NCBI RefSeq assembly: GCF_004362895.1
Contig: NZ_SNXI01000001.1
Location: 1 to 64,000, forward strand
DNA length: 64,000 bases
Direction: 5' to 3'
Origin: Idiomarina aquatica
Lineage (GTDB): Bacteria; Pseudomonadota; Gammaproteobacteria; Enterobacterales; Alteromonadaceae
A model generated the notes under the pieces. The model worked only from the letters and a program-made list of their open reading frames with translations. It did not search any database and was not told where the DNA came from. Each line of letters begins with the position of its first letter. Position 1 is the stretch's first letter. Positions 1 through 9,601 of this stretch are shown here, one piece after another. The translations under genes were made by a program, and so were the position numbers.

Positions 1-129
1 TCGGCAATCCGAACAGTGATTTCGGAAAAAGGCTAAAAGTGATCGGATAAAACCGAAACAGGTGATCGGTTTAAACCGAAATGGGTGATCGGATTCAACC
101 GAAATGAGTGTTCGGATTCATCCGAAACA
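1..129. mobile_element. Probable end of an IS21-family insertion sequence (partial)
   Basis: The first ~130 bases contain no gene but carry a run of 23-bp units built around TCGG-N6-CCGA palindromes. IS21-family elements are known to carry several such ~20-bp transposase-binding repeats inside each end. The last unit ends CCGAAACA at 129, compatible with the TG...CA termini of the family. The istA/istB genes would lie outside the window, so the assignment rests only on the repeat architecture. Downstream sequence is more AT-rich and enters a coding frame in mid-gene, consistent with an insertion boundary. Confidence 0.5.
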
Positions 130-130
130 T
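16..130. repeat. Five tandem 23-bp palindromic repeat units
   Basis: Units start at 16 (degenerate), 39, 62, 85 and 108, each exactly 23 bp. Four share GTGWTCGG-N6-CCGAAA; the unit at 62 holds the perfect palindrome TCGGTTTAAACCGA. The exact 23-bp periodicity, about two helical turns, suggests binding sites for one protein on one DNA face, as in IS21-type ends or iterons. Confidence 0.85.
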
Positions 131-864
131 GCATCGTACAAAGAAATTTGAGAGGAATAGAGGCTTTGATGTCCGTCTGGGGCCTTAAGTATATTGATAA
201 GCGGAACTTCGAGATTTCTTGGTTACCTGAAACACAAGAAGAAGAAAGAAAACTTCATATTAAAAATTTCTCTGTTAAATCCGAAAGGATGAGTATAAAT
301 GATGTTCCACCACTTTCTTTTGACCTTGCTGCACGGGCTATTATTAAGTCTTGGGATGGGGCAAGAGAGTCTGTTGTTTCCAGTTTTTACCGAAAAGGAA
401 CAATAGATATGGAGAGTAAAGAATACATTGATGCTATTTACGACTTCTATTTGATTTTAGAATCGAGATTTGGTGATGGTAAATGGCGTGGGAACCAGAT
501 TAAGCAGAAGCTGAAGTGTTCAAATGAACTAAAAGACGCATTTGATCACGCTGTGACTGAGTCACTACAAGGATTACTCAATAAAGAACTATTAGCTAAA
601 CAAGGGACAAATAAAGCTTACAAAAGCTATGACGACTTTATCGATTACATAGTAGATCTTAGAGGAGAACTGCATCATCACAGCGAAAGGAATAAAAAGG
701 CTTGGAATCCAAACAAGCCAGAAGACTATGAATTAGAAGCGATATATCTTCATGCAATTTGTAACCACATCGTTTTCCGTATTACTTGGACGCATATAGA
801 TGAGGAGCCTGTAAAACAAGACTATGAAAATCAGTGCAACGAATTTATTGAAAAGCATGCTTAA
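85..864 (+). CDS. HEPN/ApeA-like protein, 5' end probably lost to IS insertion
   Basis: The open frame can start at GTG 85, but that codon and the first ~15 codons lie in the 23-bp repeats, so the natural 5' end is probably replaced by the insertion element. An in-frame ATG at 169 (MSVWGLKYIDK) is another possible start. The C-terminal half is a helical domain containing LRGELHHHSERNKKAW, which resembles the R-x4-6-H motif of HEPN nucleases as found in ApeA-like abortive-infection proteins; this is a resemblance only. Low-GC codon use differs from the dapD side. The stop codon overlaps an attC-like site, as is typical for integron cassette genes. Whether the remaining protein is made or active is unknown. 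Confidence 0.4.
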   Translation: MIGFNRNECSDSSETCIVQRNLRGIEALMSVWGLKYIDKRNFEISWLPETQEEERKLHIKNFSVKSERMSINDVPPLSFDLAARAIIKSWDGARESVVSSFYRKGTIDMESKEYIDAIYDFYLILESRFGDGKWRGNQIKQKLKCSNELKDAFDHAVTESLQGLLNKELLAKQGTNKAYKSYDDFIDYIVDLRGELHHHSERNKKAWNPNKPEDYELEAIYLHAICNHIVFRITWTHIDEEPVKQDYENQCNEFIEKHA

Positions 865-942
865 CAAGGCCAGGCACGGCGACGGCTTCTCAGTTGCGGC
901 TTCGCCTCCAATACAAAGCCGCGCGTGCTGGCAGCGTTAACG
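859..942 (+). other. attC-like integron recombination site
   Basis: GCTTAAC (859-865) matches the RYYYAAC inverse core and overlaps the stop of the preceding gene. The distal core is GTTAACG (936-942), imperfect against GTTRRRY. Between them is an imperfect inverted repeat: GCCAGGCACG on the left pairs with CGTGCTGGC on the right, leaving one unpaired G, like the extrahelical base of attC sites. The 84-bp length is within the normal range. No integrase gene is in the window. Confidence 0.42.
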
Positions 943-1029
943 TCCGCTCCTGGCACAAAGCCGACCTAGAGCGTGGTGATATCAAGCGAACTACTTCGTT
1001 CCGAATGCGGTTGTTACGGAAACGATATT

Positions 1030-1081
1030 GGCGGCGACGGTAAGAAAAAGCCTAAACTCTTGATTACCGTCAGTTACCGCC
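1030..1081. other. Stem-loop downstream of dapD
   Basis: GACGGTAA (1036-1043) pairs perfectly with TTACCGTC (1064-1071), extended by GGCGG/CCGCC around a 5-nt bulge. It lies ~20 bp beyond the dapD stop on the minus strand. There is no strong T-run on either side, so it is a weak candidate terminator for the map-glnD-dapD transcript or a 3'-stabilising hairpin. Confidence 0.4.
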
Positions 1082-1103
1082 GTTAAACCGTTCTGCCTAT
1101 CTT

Positions 1104-1934
1104 TTACTCAGCGCTACGCAGCAGCGCGTTGATACCTACTTTAGCGCGGGTTTTTGCGTCGACACGTTTAACGATAATAGCTGCATACAAACTGTGTGAT
1201 TTATCTGCAGAAGGCAATGATCCCGGCACTACGACAGCACCTGCAGGAACACGACCATAAAGTATTTTGTCGTTTTCGCGGTCGTAGATACGGGTGCTCT
1301 GACCGATGTAAACGCCCATCGAGATGACTGCGCCTTCTTCGACAATCACGCCCTCTACGATTTCTGAGCGGGCACCGATAAAGCAGTTATCTTCGATAAT
1401 GGTTGGGTTAGCCTGCAGTGGCTCTAATACACCACCGATACCAACTCCGCCCGACAAATGCACGTTTTTACCGATTTGTGCGCACGAGCCGACGGTGGCC
1501 CAGGTATCTACCATAGAACCGTCACCGACATAGGCTCCGATATTCACGTAAGAGGGCATTACCACCACGTTACGGCCAATAAACGCACCTTTACGCACCA
1601 TTGCGGGAGGCACTACGCGCATGCCTTCGGCACGAAAACGTGCGGCGTCGTAATCGGCAAACTTGGCCGGTACCTTGTCCCAAAAACGAGTTTCGCCGCC
1701 TTCCATCAGGTAGTTATCGTTTAAACGGAACGACAATAACACCGCTTTTTTAAGCCACTGATGCACAACCCACTCACCTGAAAGCTTTTCTGCAACACGC
1801 AGCTCACCACGGTCGATTTTATCGATGATATAACGTACGGCTTCGCGCAAATCATCGTCGTCTGACTGCGGCGTTATCTGGTCGCGGTTTTCGAAAGCAT
1901 CAGTAATTTTTTGTTTATAATAATCGATTGGCAT
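1104..1934 (-). CDS. dapD: 2,3,4,5-tetrahydropyridine-2,6-dicarboxylate N-succinyltransferase
   Basis: DapD transfers succinyl from succinyl-CoA to tetrahydrodipicolinate in the succinylase branch of lysine and diaminopimelate synthesis in the cytoplasm. At 276 aa it matches the usual 274 and aligns throughout with the E. coli protein from memory. It has an N-terminal helical domain (1-100), a left-handed beta-helix of hexapeptide repeats (about 105-240) with the conserved stretch [20 protein letters not shown] at 141-160, and a short C-terminal domain. It follows glnD by 8 bp, so it is probably cotranscribed as map-glnD-dapD, linking a nitrogen sensor with an amino-acid pathway gene. Confidence 0.97.
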   Translation of the reverse strand: MPIDYYKQKITDAFENRDQITPQSDDDDLREAVRYIIDKIDRGELRVAEKLSGEWVVHQWLKKAVLLSFRLNDNYLMEGGETRFWDKVPAKFADYDAARFRAEGMRVVPPAMVRKGAFIGRNVVVMPSYVNIGAYVGDGSMVDTWATVGSCAQIGKNVHLSGGVGIGGVLEPLQANPTIIEDNCFIGARSEIVEGVIVEEGAVISMGVYIGQSTRIYDRENDKILYGRVPAGAVVVPGSLPSADKSHSLYAAIIVKRVDAKTRAKVGINALLRSAE

Positions 1935-1942
1935 TGTCGCTC

Positions 1943-4585
1943 CTAATAGTCTAATTCTTCGATAATCTGTTGTTTAAGTGCTTCTTTTTGTATCTCTGAT
2001 AAGGCTTCGTTATCGCTTGAAGACACAATAAATAAATCTTCGGCCTGTTCACCGATGGTGGTTATTTTTGCCGCCAGTACACTGACATCTAGGCGCTGTA
2101 AGATGGCCGCCAGTTTAGCGACTAACCCGGGTCGGTCAAGCGTGGTCAACTCAAAAGTCGTGCGGCGTTGATGTTTGCTGGATAAAAACTTAACCCGTGT
2201 TTTTACTTCAAAGTTTCTCATTCGCCGAGACAACGGGCGGTGTGTTTTTGGTATCGCTAAGCGATGATGCAAAACGTCCAGCAGGTGTTGTTTTACTTCC
2301 TCGATGCGCGCTGCACTGGTCAGGGGTTTGCCGTCGCGCTGTAACAGCACAAAAGTATCCATAACAAAGCCATCGCGGGTTGCCAGAATTTGCGCATCAA
2401 GAATACTGAGTTGCTGCGCATCCAGCACGCCGGCGACCGAGGCAAATAAATTTTGCTGTTCTTGATGGTAAATAAACAACTCGGTGGTTCCGTAGTTGTT
2501 TTCATCGCCGATAAGAATTAACGGCAACTGCTCCGGTGCAAGGCTTAAAATATGCTGTGAGTGCCAGCTAATTTGTTCAGGGGTATGGCGAAAAAAGTAA
2601 TCAGCGGTAAAGCGGCCCCACAGCGCATTAATCGCTTTTTCGTCAAAACCGGCACTGAGCAGCAGCGCCATGGCGTTAGCTTTATTCTGTTGGATCTTTT
2701 TACGCACATCCAGTGTCGGTGTACTGCTATTCTGGGACAGCAGGTAGTGGGTGGCATTGTAAAGCTCTTCCAGCAAAGTCGCTTTCCAGTTATTCCATAA
2801 CGACTGATTGGTGGCCCGAATATCTGCAACCGTCAAACAATACAAAAAGTCCAACCGCTCTTTAGTTTGTACCTTGTTGGCAAACTCCTGTACCACCTCA
2901 GGATCATGGATATCTCGTTTTTGCGCTGTAACCGACATGGTTAAATGCTGCTCGACCAGCCAGGCAACCAGCTCTGCGTCGTCATCGCTGTAACCGTGCT
3001 GATGGCAAAAGTTGCGCGCATCCATTGCACCTAACTCGGAATGGTCACCACCGCGCCCCTTGGCGATATCATGAAAAACGCCGGCTAAGTAGAGGCAATA
3101 GCGGCGCTCCATAGCTACCACTAACGATTCGCACAACGGGAACTTACCGGCAAAGTCGGGATCGCTGAAGCGGTATAAGTTGCGCACCAATCTATAGGTG
3201 TGTTCATCCACTGTGTAGGCATGAAACAAATCAAACTGCATTTGTCCGACAATTTGCTGCCATTGGGGTAAATAGCTCGCCATAACACTGTGATGATGCA
3301 TCAGCGAAAATGCGCGGCCGCAGCCCTGGGGATGTTCTATCAAACGGCAAAATAGCTGCCGACATTCGGCATCGTAACTTAACGGCTCGGTTAAATTGGC
3401 ACGTGCATTACGAAGCAGTCGAATAGTGTGCGATTGAATACCCTTGATGTAAGGGTGCTGAGCGATCAGTAAAAAGGCTTTGATCAGGTTTTTGTTATCA
3501 TTGAATACATCGTCGTGGCGCGCGGTCAGCAGCTGTCCGGTAATGGCAAAGTCGTCATCAAGGTCGGACGAATCCAGCAAGTCCTGCGCGCCCAGAATCG
3601 CTTGCTGAAAAAACTGTAACAGCATTTGGTTAAGTTCACTGACCCGCAGAACCACTTTAAAATAGTCCTTCATCATCAGCTCAACCGACTGCTTGCCTTC
3701 GGTGCCATAACCCAGACGCACGGCGACGCCCGGTTGAAAATCAAATAGCAGCCGATCTTCGCGCTTGCCTACCTCCAGGTGCAGTGCAAAACGAATACGC
3801 CACAGCCAATTCATGCAGTCCCGTAACTCAACAAACTCGTCGGCTGTCATATACCCATACTCAACCAGGCTCTCGTCGGAGTGGGTTTGAAAGTGACGTT
3901 TGGCAATCCAGCCGATCGTTTGAATGTCACGCAGGCCACCGGGGCTGGATTTTATATTGGGCTCAAGATTATAAGAGGTGCCGTGATACTGCTGATGTCG
4001 CTGTTCTTGCTCAGCCAGTTTTGCCTGATAAAAGTCACGACTGGACCAGGGAAAGTCACTGACCAACTGTTGCTGAAAGCGTTGGTAAATAGACTCGTCA
4101 CCACACAAATAACGGGCTTCTATGAGGTTGGTGGCGATGGTGATGTCATTGGCTGCTTGCGCAAAGCAGTCATTGACGCTGCGCACCGCGTGGCCGATAT
4201 CCAAATGCAGATCCCACAAAAAAGTCAGAAACTCGGTCAGTTTACCTGCGGCTGTAGCCGACTGCGTGTCATCCAGAATCAATAAATCAATATCGGAACC
4301 GGGGTGCAACGTTTGTCGGCCGTACCCGCCTACCGCGATTAGCGCGACGGTTTCTTTATTCAGTTCAAACTGCTGCCATAAACGTTGCAGTAACTGATCG
4401 AAAAAAGTCGAGCGGTGATGCACTAACTCATCGATGTCGGCGGTAATAAACTGTTGCTCGGCCCATTGCCGGTAACGCTCTAATAGTTGTTGGTAAGTTT
4501 CCCGGTCCGGTGCCTCAGCCACTGCCGGCCACTGACTGTAAAAGTCTTCCTGAGCGAGCTGTTCTGAAGCAACCGGTTGTATCAT
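1943..4585 (-). CDS. glnD: [Protein-PII] uridylyltransferase / uridylyl-removing enzyme
   Basis: GlnD senses glutamine and reversibly uridylylates PII proteins, controlling glutamine synthetase and nitrogen-regulated transcription. The 880-aa length is typical. Domains in order: a nucleotidyltransferase with GGYGR at 86-90 and SDID at 97-100 (the metal-binding Asp pair), an HD phosphohydrolase with HDIAKG near residue 505 that removes UMP, and two C-terminal ACT domains (about 705-785 and 815-880, the second with [16 protein letters not shown]) that bind glutamine. All key motifs are intact. It is 20 bp downstream of map and 8 bp upstream of dapD on the same strand. Confidence 0.97.
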   Translation of the reverse strand: MIQPVASEQLAQEDFYSQWPAVAEAPDRETYQQLLERYRQWAEQQFITADIDELVHHRSTFFDQLLQRLWQQFELNKETVALIAVGGYGRQTLHPGSDIDLLILDDTQSATAAGKLTEFLTFLWDLHLDIGHAVRSVNDCFAQAANDITIATNLIEARYLCGDESIYQRFQQQLVSDFPWSSRDFYQAKLAEQEQRHQQYHGTSYNLEPNIKSSPGGLRDIQTIGWIAKRHFQTHSDESLVEYGYMTADEFVELRDCMNWLWRIRFALHLEVGKREDRLLFDFQPGVAVRLGYGTEGKQSVELMMKDYFKVVLRVSELNQMLLQFFQQAILGAQDLLDSSDLDDDFAITGQLLTARHDDVFNDNKNLIKAFLLIAQHPYIKGIQSHTIRLLRNARANLTEPLSYDAECRQLFCRLIEHPQGCGRAFSLMHHHSVMASYLPQWQQIVGQMQFDLFHAYTVDEHTYRLVRNLYRFSDPDFAGKFPLCESLVVAMERRYCLYLAGVFHDIAKGRGGDHSELGAMDARNFCHQHGYSDDDAELVAWLVEQHLTMSVTAQKRDIHDPEVVQEFANKVQTKERLDFLYCLTVADIRATNQSLWNNWKATLLEELYNATHYLLSQNSSTPTLDVRKKIQQNKANAMALLLSAGFDEKAINALWGRFTADYFFRHTPEQISWHSQHILSLAPEQLPLILIGDENNYGTTELFIYHQEQQNLFASVAGVLDAQQLSILDAQILATRDGFVMDTFVLLQRDGKPLTSAARIEEVKQHLLDVLHHRLAIPKTHRPLSRRMRNFEVKTRVKFLSSKHQRRTTFELTTLDRPGLVAKLAAILQRLDVSVLAAKITTIGEQAEDLFIVSSSDNEALSEIQKEALKQQIIEELDY

Positions 4586-4605
4586 GAGTTATCCTTTATG
4601 CTGTT

Positions 4606-5397
4606 TTAGCCGTGACTAATAACACGCGGTAATTCCTGTTCTTCTTCGGCACGCAGCGTTAACACTTCGACACCATCGTCTGTCACCAATAGGGTATGTT
4701 CCCATTGGGCACTCAGACTGCGGTCTTTCGTTAGTACCGTCCAGCCGTCCTTCATTAGCTTGGTATGGCGCTTACCGGCATTAACCATAGGTTCGATGGT
4801 AAAACACATGCCTGCTTTGAGTTCTTCGCCGGTACCTGCTTTACCGTAATGTACTATTTGCGGGTCTTCGTGAAAGACTGCGCCAATACCATGGCCACAA
4901 TATTCTCGTACGATTGAATAGCCGTGGCTTTCGGCGTGCTGCTGGATAACTTCGGCAAAATCACCCAAGCGAATGCCGGGTTTGACCATTTTAATGGCTT
5001 TATAAAGTGACTCCTGGGTAACGCGATTTAAGCGTTCGGCTAAAATTGACGGTTTGCCCACCACAAACATCTTAGAGGTATCGCCATGGTAGCCGTCGAG
5101 CTTGACCGTTACGTCGATATTCATGATATCGCCATCTTTCAACTTTTTTGGCCCCGGAATGCCGTGGCAAACACAATGGTTTACCGATGTACAAATGGAC
5201 TTAGGAAAGCCGTGATAATTGAGCGGAGCAGGGTAGGCGCCGTGGTCGGTGATGTATTTGTGGCAAATATCATCCAACTCTTCTGTGGTAACGCCCGGTT
5301 TAACATAGTCGCCAATCATCTCTAACACGCTGGCAGCTAAACGCCCGGCGGCACGCATCTTCTCAATTTCTTCAGGGGTTTTAATCGATATATCCAT
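4606..5397 (-). CDS. map: Type I methionine aminopeptidase
   Basis: Removes the initiator methionine from nascent proteins; a cytosolic dinuclear metalloenzyme. The 263 aa match the family's ~264. The pita-bread fold residues are visible: His in NYHGFPKSICTSVN, the Asp pair within GDIMNIDVTVKLDGYHGD, the His of GHGIGAVFHEDP and the Glu of FTIEPMVN. It is divergent from rpsB, the classic gammaproteobacterial arrangement, and heads the map-glnD-dapD unit. The ATG start has only a modest purine-rich ribosome-binding region upstream. Confidence 0.97.
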   Translation of the reverse strand: MDISIKTPEEIEKMRAAGRLAASVLEMIGDYVKPGVTTEELDDICHKYITDHGAYPAPLNYHGFPKSICTSVNHCVCHGIPGPKKLKDGDIMNIDVTVKLDGYHGDTSKMFVVGKPSILAERLNRVTQESLYKAIKMVKPGIRLGDFAEVIQQHAESHGYSIVREYCGHGIGAVFHEDPQIVHYGKAGTGEELKAGMCFTIEPMVNAGKRHTKLMKDGWTVLTKDRSLSAQWEHTLLVTDDGVEVLTLRAEEEQELPRVISHG

Positions 5398-5486
5398 TCG
5401 TACGGCTCTCTCTTTATCGAAATTGCAGTCGTTATAATAAAGCCATAGTTTACCAGCCGCGCGGTATTTTCGCTATCCTGTTTATG

Positions 5487-5515
5487 TTGTGTTCGTACGC
5501 TGCTTATGGTATAAA
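5487..5515 (+). promoter_or_regulatory. Sigma-70 promoter of rpsB-tsf
   Basis: The -35 box TTGTGT (5487-5492) and -10 box TATAAA (5510-5515) are separated by 17 bp and followed by a GC-rich discriminator (GCGCGCC), a feature of stringently controlled ribosomal promoters. Transcription would start near 5522, giving an untranslated leader of about 150 nt. Confidence 0.7.
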
Positions 5516-5521
5516 TTGCGC

Positions 5522-5671
5522 GCCTTTTTTGAAGGCTGTCAAAAGACATTTATTAATTAACTTAAACCACACATATACCGGCACGTAATACGGGGTGCTC
5601 TGCAAACCAACAGGTTTCAGGGTCGTGTTATGGGGTATATGGAGGCTTAACCCCTACAAAAGGAAAAGATT
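5522..5671 (+). promoter_or_regulatory. rpsB 5' leader (probable S2 autoregulatory region)
   Basis: The ~150-nt leader precedes a strong ribosome-binding site (AAAGGAAAAG). Near the gene it contains complementary blocks, for example GGGG at 5633-5636 with AACCCC just before the ribosome-binding site. E. coli rpsB is repressed by S2 acting on its leader, and an equivalent role here is inferred; no conserved S2-leader alignment could be made by eye. Confidence 0.4.
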
Positions 5672-6403
5672 ATGGCAAACGTGTCAATGCGTGACATGCT
5701 TAAAGCAGGTGTCCACTTCGGTCACCAAACCCGTTTCTGGAACCCAAAAATGAAGCCGTTCATTTTTGGCGCTCGCAACAAGATTCATATCATCAACTTA
5801 GAAAAAACTGTGCCAATGTTCAACGATGCGTTGAGCTACTTACAGCACGTTGCTTCTAACAAAGGTAAAATCCTGTTTGTTGGTACTAAGCGTGCCGCAG
5901 CTGAGCCAGTTAAAGAAGCGGCTCTTGCTTGTAACCAGTACTTTGTAAACCATCGCTGGTTAGGCGGTATGTTGACCAACTGGAAAACAGTTCGTCAATC
6001 AATCAAGCGCCTGAAAGACCTTGAAACGATGAGCCAGGACGGTACCTTCGAAAAGCTGACCAAGAAAGAAGCGCTGGTTAACACCCGCGAAATGGAAAAG
6101 TTAGAGAAGAGCCTTGGCGGTATCAAAAACATGGGCGGTTTGCCTGACGTATTGTTCGTTATCGACGCTGATCACGAGCACATTGCGGTTAAAGAAGCGA
6201 ACAACCTGGGTATCCCAGTCGTTTCTGTTGTTGATACCAACTCTGATCCAGACAATATCGACTACATCATTCCAGGTAACGACGACGCAATTCGTGCGGT
6301 ACAGTTATACTTGAACGCTGCTGCTTCTGCTGTAAAAGAAGCGGGTTCTGCGCAAGGTGACGTAAAAGACGCTGACGAATTTGTTGAAGCAACTGAAGAA
6401 TAA
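5672..6403 (+). CDS. rpsB: 30S ribosomal protein S2
   Basis: S2 is a late-assembling small-subunit protein that recruits S1. The 243 aa compare with 241 in E. coli. The start [20 protein letters not shown] and the motif [20 protein letters not shown] are diagnostic, as is the segment [20 protein letters not shown]. The C-terminal tail is acidic ([11 protein letters not shown]). It is the first gene after a strong promoter and long leader, and lies 14 bp upstream of tsf, the conserved operon that ends in the terminator at 7333-7370. Confidence 0.99.
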   Translation: MANVSMRDMLKAGVHFGHQTRFWNPKMKPFIFGARNKIHIINLEKTVPMFNDALSYLQHVASNKGKILFVGTKRAAAEPVKEAALACNQYFVNHRWLGGMLTNWKTVRQSIKRLKDLETMSQDGTFEKLTKKEALVNTREMEKLEKSLGGIKNMGGLPDVLFVIDADHEHIAVKEANNLGIPVVSVVDTNSDPDNIDYIIPGNDDAIRAVQLYLNAAASAVKEAGSAQGDVKDADEFVEATEE

Positions 6404-6417
6404 TCGAGGATAAAACC

Positions 6418-7296
6418 ATGGCAATTACTGCAGCTCTGGTAAAAGAACTGCGCGAGCGCACTGGCGCTGGCATGATGGACTGCAAAAAAGCATTGCAGGA
6501 AGTCGACGGTGATATGGAAGCGGCGATTGAACTGATGCGTAAAAGCGGTCAGGCGAAAGCAGCTAAAAAAGCGGGCCGTACCGCAGCTGAAGGCGTTATC
6601 TTAGTAAAATCTGAAGGTAACCAGGCAACGTTGGTTGAACTTAACTGCGAAACTGACTTCGTTGCACGTGACGACAGCTTCTTAGCTTTTGGTGACAAAG
6701 TCATCAACGCGGCATTTGCGAGCAAAGAAAACGACGTTGAAAAACTTCGTGAAACTGACATCGGTGGCCAAACCGTTGAAAAAACTCGTGAAGACTTAGT
6801 TGCTAAAATCGGTGAGAACATGGCAGTACGTCGTGTAACAACACTTGAAGATGGCGACTTGGTAGCAACTTATACTCACGGTGCTCGCATCGGTGTTGCA
6901 GTTGCATTGACCGGTGGTAGCGAAGATCTGGCTCGCGATATCTGCATGCACGTAGCAGCAAGCAGCCCGCAATTCGTTAAGCCTGAAGATGTTAACGCTG
7001 AAGTGGTTGAGAAAGAACGCGCAATCCAGGTTGATATCGCTATGCAAAGCGGTAAGCCAAAAGAGATTGCTGAGAAAATGGTTGAAGGCCGTATGCGTAA
7101 GTTTACTGGCGAAATCAGCCTGACTGGCCAGCCGTTCGTTAAAGATCCTTCAATGACCGTTGGTGAATTGTTGAAGAAAGAAGGCGCAGACGTAGTTACA
7201 TTTGTGCGCTTCGAAGTGGGTGAAGGTATTGAGCGTAAAGAAGAAGATTTTGCTTCTGAAGTTCAAGCTCAAGTGGCGGCAGCGAGCAAAGGTTAA
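6418..7296 (+). CDS. tsf: Translation elongation factor Ts
   Basis: EF-Ts is the guanine-nucleotide exchange factor of EF-Tu. At 292 aa it is slightly longer than E. coli's 283. The N-terminal UBA-like domain has the signature [13 protein letters not shown], followed by the core dimerisation domains with [15 protein letters not shown], the loop that contacts EF-Tu. Codon use is biased as in highly expressed genes. It is cotranscribed with rpsB and followed by a strong intrinsic terminator, which separates it from pyrH. Confidence 0.99.
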   Translation: MAITAALVKELRERTGAGMMDCKKALQEVDGDMEAAIELMRKSGQAKAAKKAGRTAAEGVILVKSEGNQATLVELNCETDFVARDDSFLAFGDKVINAAFASKENDVEKLRETDIGGQTVEKTREDLVAKIGENMAVRRVTTLEDGDLVATYTHGARIGVAVALTGGSEDLARDICMHVAASSPQFVKPEDVNAEVVEKERAIQVDIAMQSGKPKEIAEKMVEGRMRKFTGEISLTGQPFVKDPSMTVGELLKKEGADVVTFVRFEVGEGIERKEEDFASEVQAQVAAASKG

Positions 7297-7332
7297 TTCT
7301 TTGTGGCTGGGTCGCAACCCTAAGTGATGAAC

Positions 7333-7370
7333 AAAACCGCGTCTTGATGGTTCAGGACGCGGTTTTTTTT
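7333..7370 (+). terminator. Intrinsic terminator of rpsB-tsf
   Basis: AAAACCGCGTC (7333-7343) pairs with GACGCGGTTTT (7356-7366), with a 12-nt loop and a run of eight T. This is a classic Rho-independent terminator 37 bp after the tsf stop. Confidence 0.92.
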
Positions 7371-7414
7371 AAGTAAATGTGAAACCATTAACAAACAGCT
7401 ATAGCGAGGCGATG

Positions 7415-8155
7415 ATGAGCACCCACCCGAAACCCAGTTATCGACGTATTTTGTTAAAACTCAGTGGCGAAGCGCTAATGGGCGATGAGCCGTTTGGTAT
7501 TGATGCCAAAGTGCTGGATCGTATGGCACAAGAGATAAAAGAACTCGTTGAACTTGGTGTTCAGGTTGGCTTAGTCATTGGTGGTGGTAACTTATTCCGT
7601 GGTGAGGGACTGGCAAAGGCAGGTATGAACCGCGTTGTTGGTGACCACATGGGTATGCTGGCTACGGTAATGAACGGGCTGGCGATGCGTGACGCACTGC
7701 ATCGAGCTTTTGTGAATGCACGCTTGATGTCGGCCATCGAATTGACGGGTGTTTGTGATAGTTATAACTGGGCAGAAGCCATTAGTTTATTAAAGTCAGG
7801 ACGTGTGGTTATTTTTTCTGCTGGTACTGGTAATCCGTTCTTTACCACAGATTCAGCGGCCTGCTTACGCGGTATCGAGATCGAAGCGGAAGTGGTGTTA
7901 AAAGGCACCAAGGTTGATGGAGTATATTCAGCTGACCCGGTTAATAATCCGGATGCAAAACTCTATAGCCACATCAACTATGATGACGTCCTGCAACAAC
8001 AGCTCAAAGTGATGGATTTAGCGGCATTTACGTTAGCACGTGACCATGGTTTACCGATTCGCGTGTTTAACATGAATAAACCCGGTGCACTGCGGTCAGT
8101 GATTCTTGGTGAAGAAGAAGGTACACTGATCAGTAAAGACGCGGGTAACGATTAA
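7415..8155 (+). CDS. pyrH: UMP kinase
   Basis: Phosphorylates UMP to UDP in pyrimidine synthesis; a hexameric member of the amino-acid-kinase fold, activated by GTP and inhibited by UTP. The start at ATG 7415 ([20 protein letters not shown]) is chosen because it aligns with the E. coli N-terminus and lies 5 nt after GAGG. GTG 7379 and ATG 7412 are also in frame. Conserved segments are [25 protein letters not shown] and [17 protein letters not shown]. The 246 aa compare with 241. It is 33 bp upstream of frr, as in most Gammaproteobacteria. Confidence 0.97.
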   Translation: MSTHPKPSYRRILLKLSGEALMGDEPFGIDAKVLDRMAQEIKELVELGVQVGLVIGGGNLFRGEGLAKAGMNRVVGDHMGMLATVMNGLAMRDALHRAFVNARLMSAIELTGVCDSYNWAEAISLLKSGRVVIFSAGTGNPFFTTDSAACLRGIEIEAEVVLKGTKVDGVYSADPVNNPDAKLYSHINYDDVLQQQLKVMDLAAFTLARDHGLPIRVFNMNKPGALRSVILGEEEGTLISKDAGND

Positions 8156-8188
8156 AATTCGTAACAGAATTAAAGAAAGGATAGCAAC

Positions 8189-8746
8189 GTGATAAATGAA
8201 ATTATTAAAGACGCTGAAGAGCGCATGCAAAAAAGCGTTGATTCGCTGCGCGGACAAATGTCAAAAGTACGCACAGGGCGAGCCCATCCCAGCATTCTTG
8301 ATAGTGTCATGGTGAATTATTATGGGGTTGATACGCCGCTTAAGCAGCTGGCCAATATCACTACAGAAGATTCTCGCACACTGGCACTGACGGTATTTGA
8401 TAAGTCATCTACACAAGCGGTAGAAAAAGCGATTATGACTTCAGATCTGGGTTTAAACCCGGCATCTGCAGGCACAGTTATTCGTATTCCTCTGCCTCCG
8501 TTAACTGAAGAACGCCGTCGCGACTTAGTAAAAATTGTGCGTAACGAAGCCGAGCAGGGCCGTGTTGCCGTGCGTAATATTCGCCGCGATGCCAACAGCG
8601 ACGTTAAAGAGTTATTAAAAGAAAAAGAAATAACCGAAGACGAAGAACGCGCTGCTGAGGAACAAATCCAAAAGATCACTGACAAATATGTTAAGCAGAT
8701 CGACGAAGCGCTTAAGGCAAAAGAACAAGACCTCATGGAAGTGTAG
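8189..8746 (+). CDS. frr: Ribosome recycling factor
   Basis: RRF splits post-termination ribosomes together with EF-G. The 185 aa are exactly the family length. The GTG start is supported by alignment of [20 protein letters not shown] with the E. coli N-terminus and by an AAGGA ribosome-binding site. Conserved blocks include [31 protein letters not shown] and [15 protein letters not shown]. It is followed directly by an intrinsic terminator, although uppS-cdsA continue on the same strand. Confidence 0.98.
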   Translation: MINEIIKDAEERMQKSVDSLRGQMSKVRTGRAHPSILDSVMVNYYGVDTPLKQLANITTEDSRTLALTVFDKSSTQAVEKAIMTSDLGLNPASAGTVIRIPLPPLTEERRRDLVKIVRNEAEQGRVAVRNIRRDANSDVKELLKEKEITEDEERAAEEQIQKITDKYVKQIDEALKAKEQDLMEV

Positions 8747-8771
8747 GGAATAAGCGTATTCATTTGGTGTT

Positions 8772-8809
8772 AAACGCCGTGTAAGATATTCTCGCGCGGC
8801 GTTTTTATT
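8772..8809 (+). terminator. Intrinsic terminator after frr
   Basis: AAACGCCG (8772-8779) pairs with CGGCGTTT (8797-8804), followed by TTATTATTT. It lies 25 bp after the frr stop and just before uppS, so it may terminate or attenuate transcription into the isoprenoid/phospholipid genes. Confidence 0.8.
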
Positions 8810-8824
8810 ATTTATGGCAGAAGC

Positions 8825-9598
8825 ATGACAACACTCCCATCGCTACAGCAATTAGTACCAAAGCACGTAGCAATTATCATGGACGGTAATGGCCGGTGGG
8901 CGAAACAGCGTGGAAAATTACGTACGTTTGGCCACAAAGCCGGTGCTGAAGCCGTGCGGCGCGCTGTGGCGTTTGCCCGCCGCAATGGTATTCAGTCATT
9001 GACGCTATTTGCGTTTAGTAGCGAGAATTGGCAGCGGCCGGAAAAAGAAGTGTCGGTGTTGATGGATTTGTTTATGACAGTGCTTAAACGCGAAGTTAAA
9101 AAGCTGCACGAAAACAATATAAAGCTGACAATTATTGGCGACACAACACGGTTCTCTGAACGGTTGCAACGACAAATAAGGACGGCGGAAGAAAAAACTG
9201 CAGCGAATACCGCACTGACATTAAATATTGCAGCTAATTACGGCGGGCAATGGGATATTGCCAATGCAGCTAAAGCGCTGGCGCAGAAAGTTGAAGACAA
9301 ACAGTTACGCAGCAGTGATATATCGACTGAACTATTTGCTCAACAGTTACAATTAGCAGGGCAACCGTCACCAGACTTGTTGATTCGGACAGGGGGCGAG
9401 TGCCGCATTAGTAATTTTATTTTGTGGCAGGCGGCATATGCGGAGTTGTATTTTACGCCTGTATTGTGGCCAGATTTTGATGATCAGACATTTTCGCAGG
9501 CGATTGCCGAGTTTGCGAAACGTGAGCGGCGCTTTGGTTTAACAAGTGAACAGCTTGACAGTGTCATGCAAACCCTGGAAACCCGGGTAGAGGAATAA
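8825..9598 (+). CDS. uppS: (2E,6E)-farnesyl-diphosphate-specific undecaprenyl diphosphate synthase
   Basis: Makes the C55 lipid carrier for peptidoglycan and O-antigen by cis-condensation of isopentenyl diphosphates onto farnesyl diphosphate. The 257 aa are close to the usual 253. Region I is [15 protein letters not shown] near residues 16-30, with the catalytic Asp and the [14 protein letters not shown] helix. The C-terminal signature [20 protein letters not shown], followed by AELYF, is intact. It is the first gene of the uppS-cdsA-dxr-rseP-bamA unit, whose genes are separated by 3 bp or overlap. Confidence 0.97.
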   Translation: MTTLPSLQQLVPKHVAIIMDGNGRWAKQRGKLRTFGHKAGAEAVRRAVAFARRNGIQSLTLFAFSSENWQRPEKEVSVLMDLFMTVLKREVKKLHENNIKLTIIGDTTRFSERLQRQIRTAEEKTAANTALTLNIAANYGGQWDIANAAKALAQKVEDKQLRSSDISTELFAQQLQLAGQPSPDLLIRTGGECRISNFILWQAAYAELYFTPVLWPDFDDQTFSQAIAEFAKRERRFGLTSEQLDSVMQTLETRVEE

Positions 9599-9601
9599 TT
9601 T

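Noticed and set aside
1030-1081. A second attC-like structure ending GTTAAAC (1082-1088)
   Set aside because: GTTAAAC fits the core, but no RYYYAAC partner and no extrahelical-base pattern were found at the left side.
2320-2829. Long alternative frames inside glnD
   Set aside because: They lie entirely within the well-supported glnD frame, have no family resemblance and look like codon-bias shadows.
5398-5486. Promoter for map on the minus strand
   Set aside because: TATTAT/TATAAC-like boxes exist, but no -35 at proper spacing was convincing.
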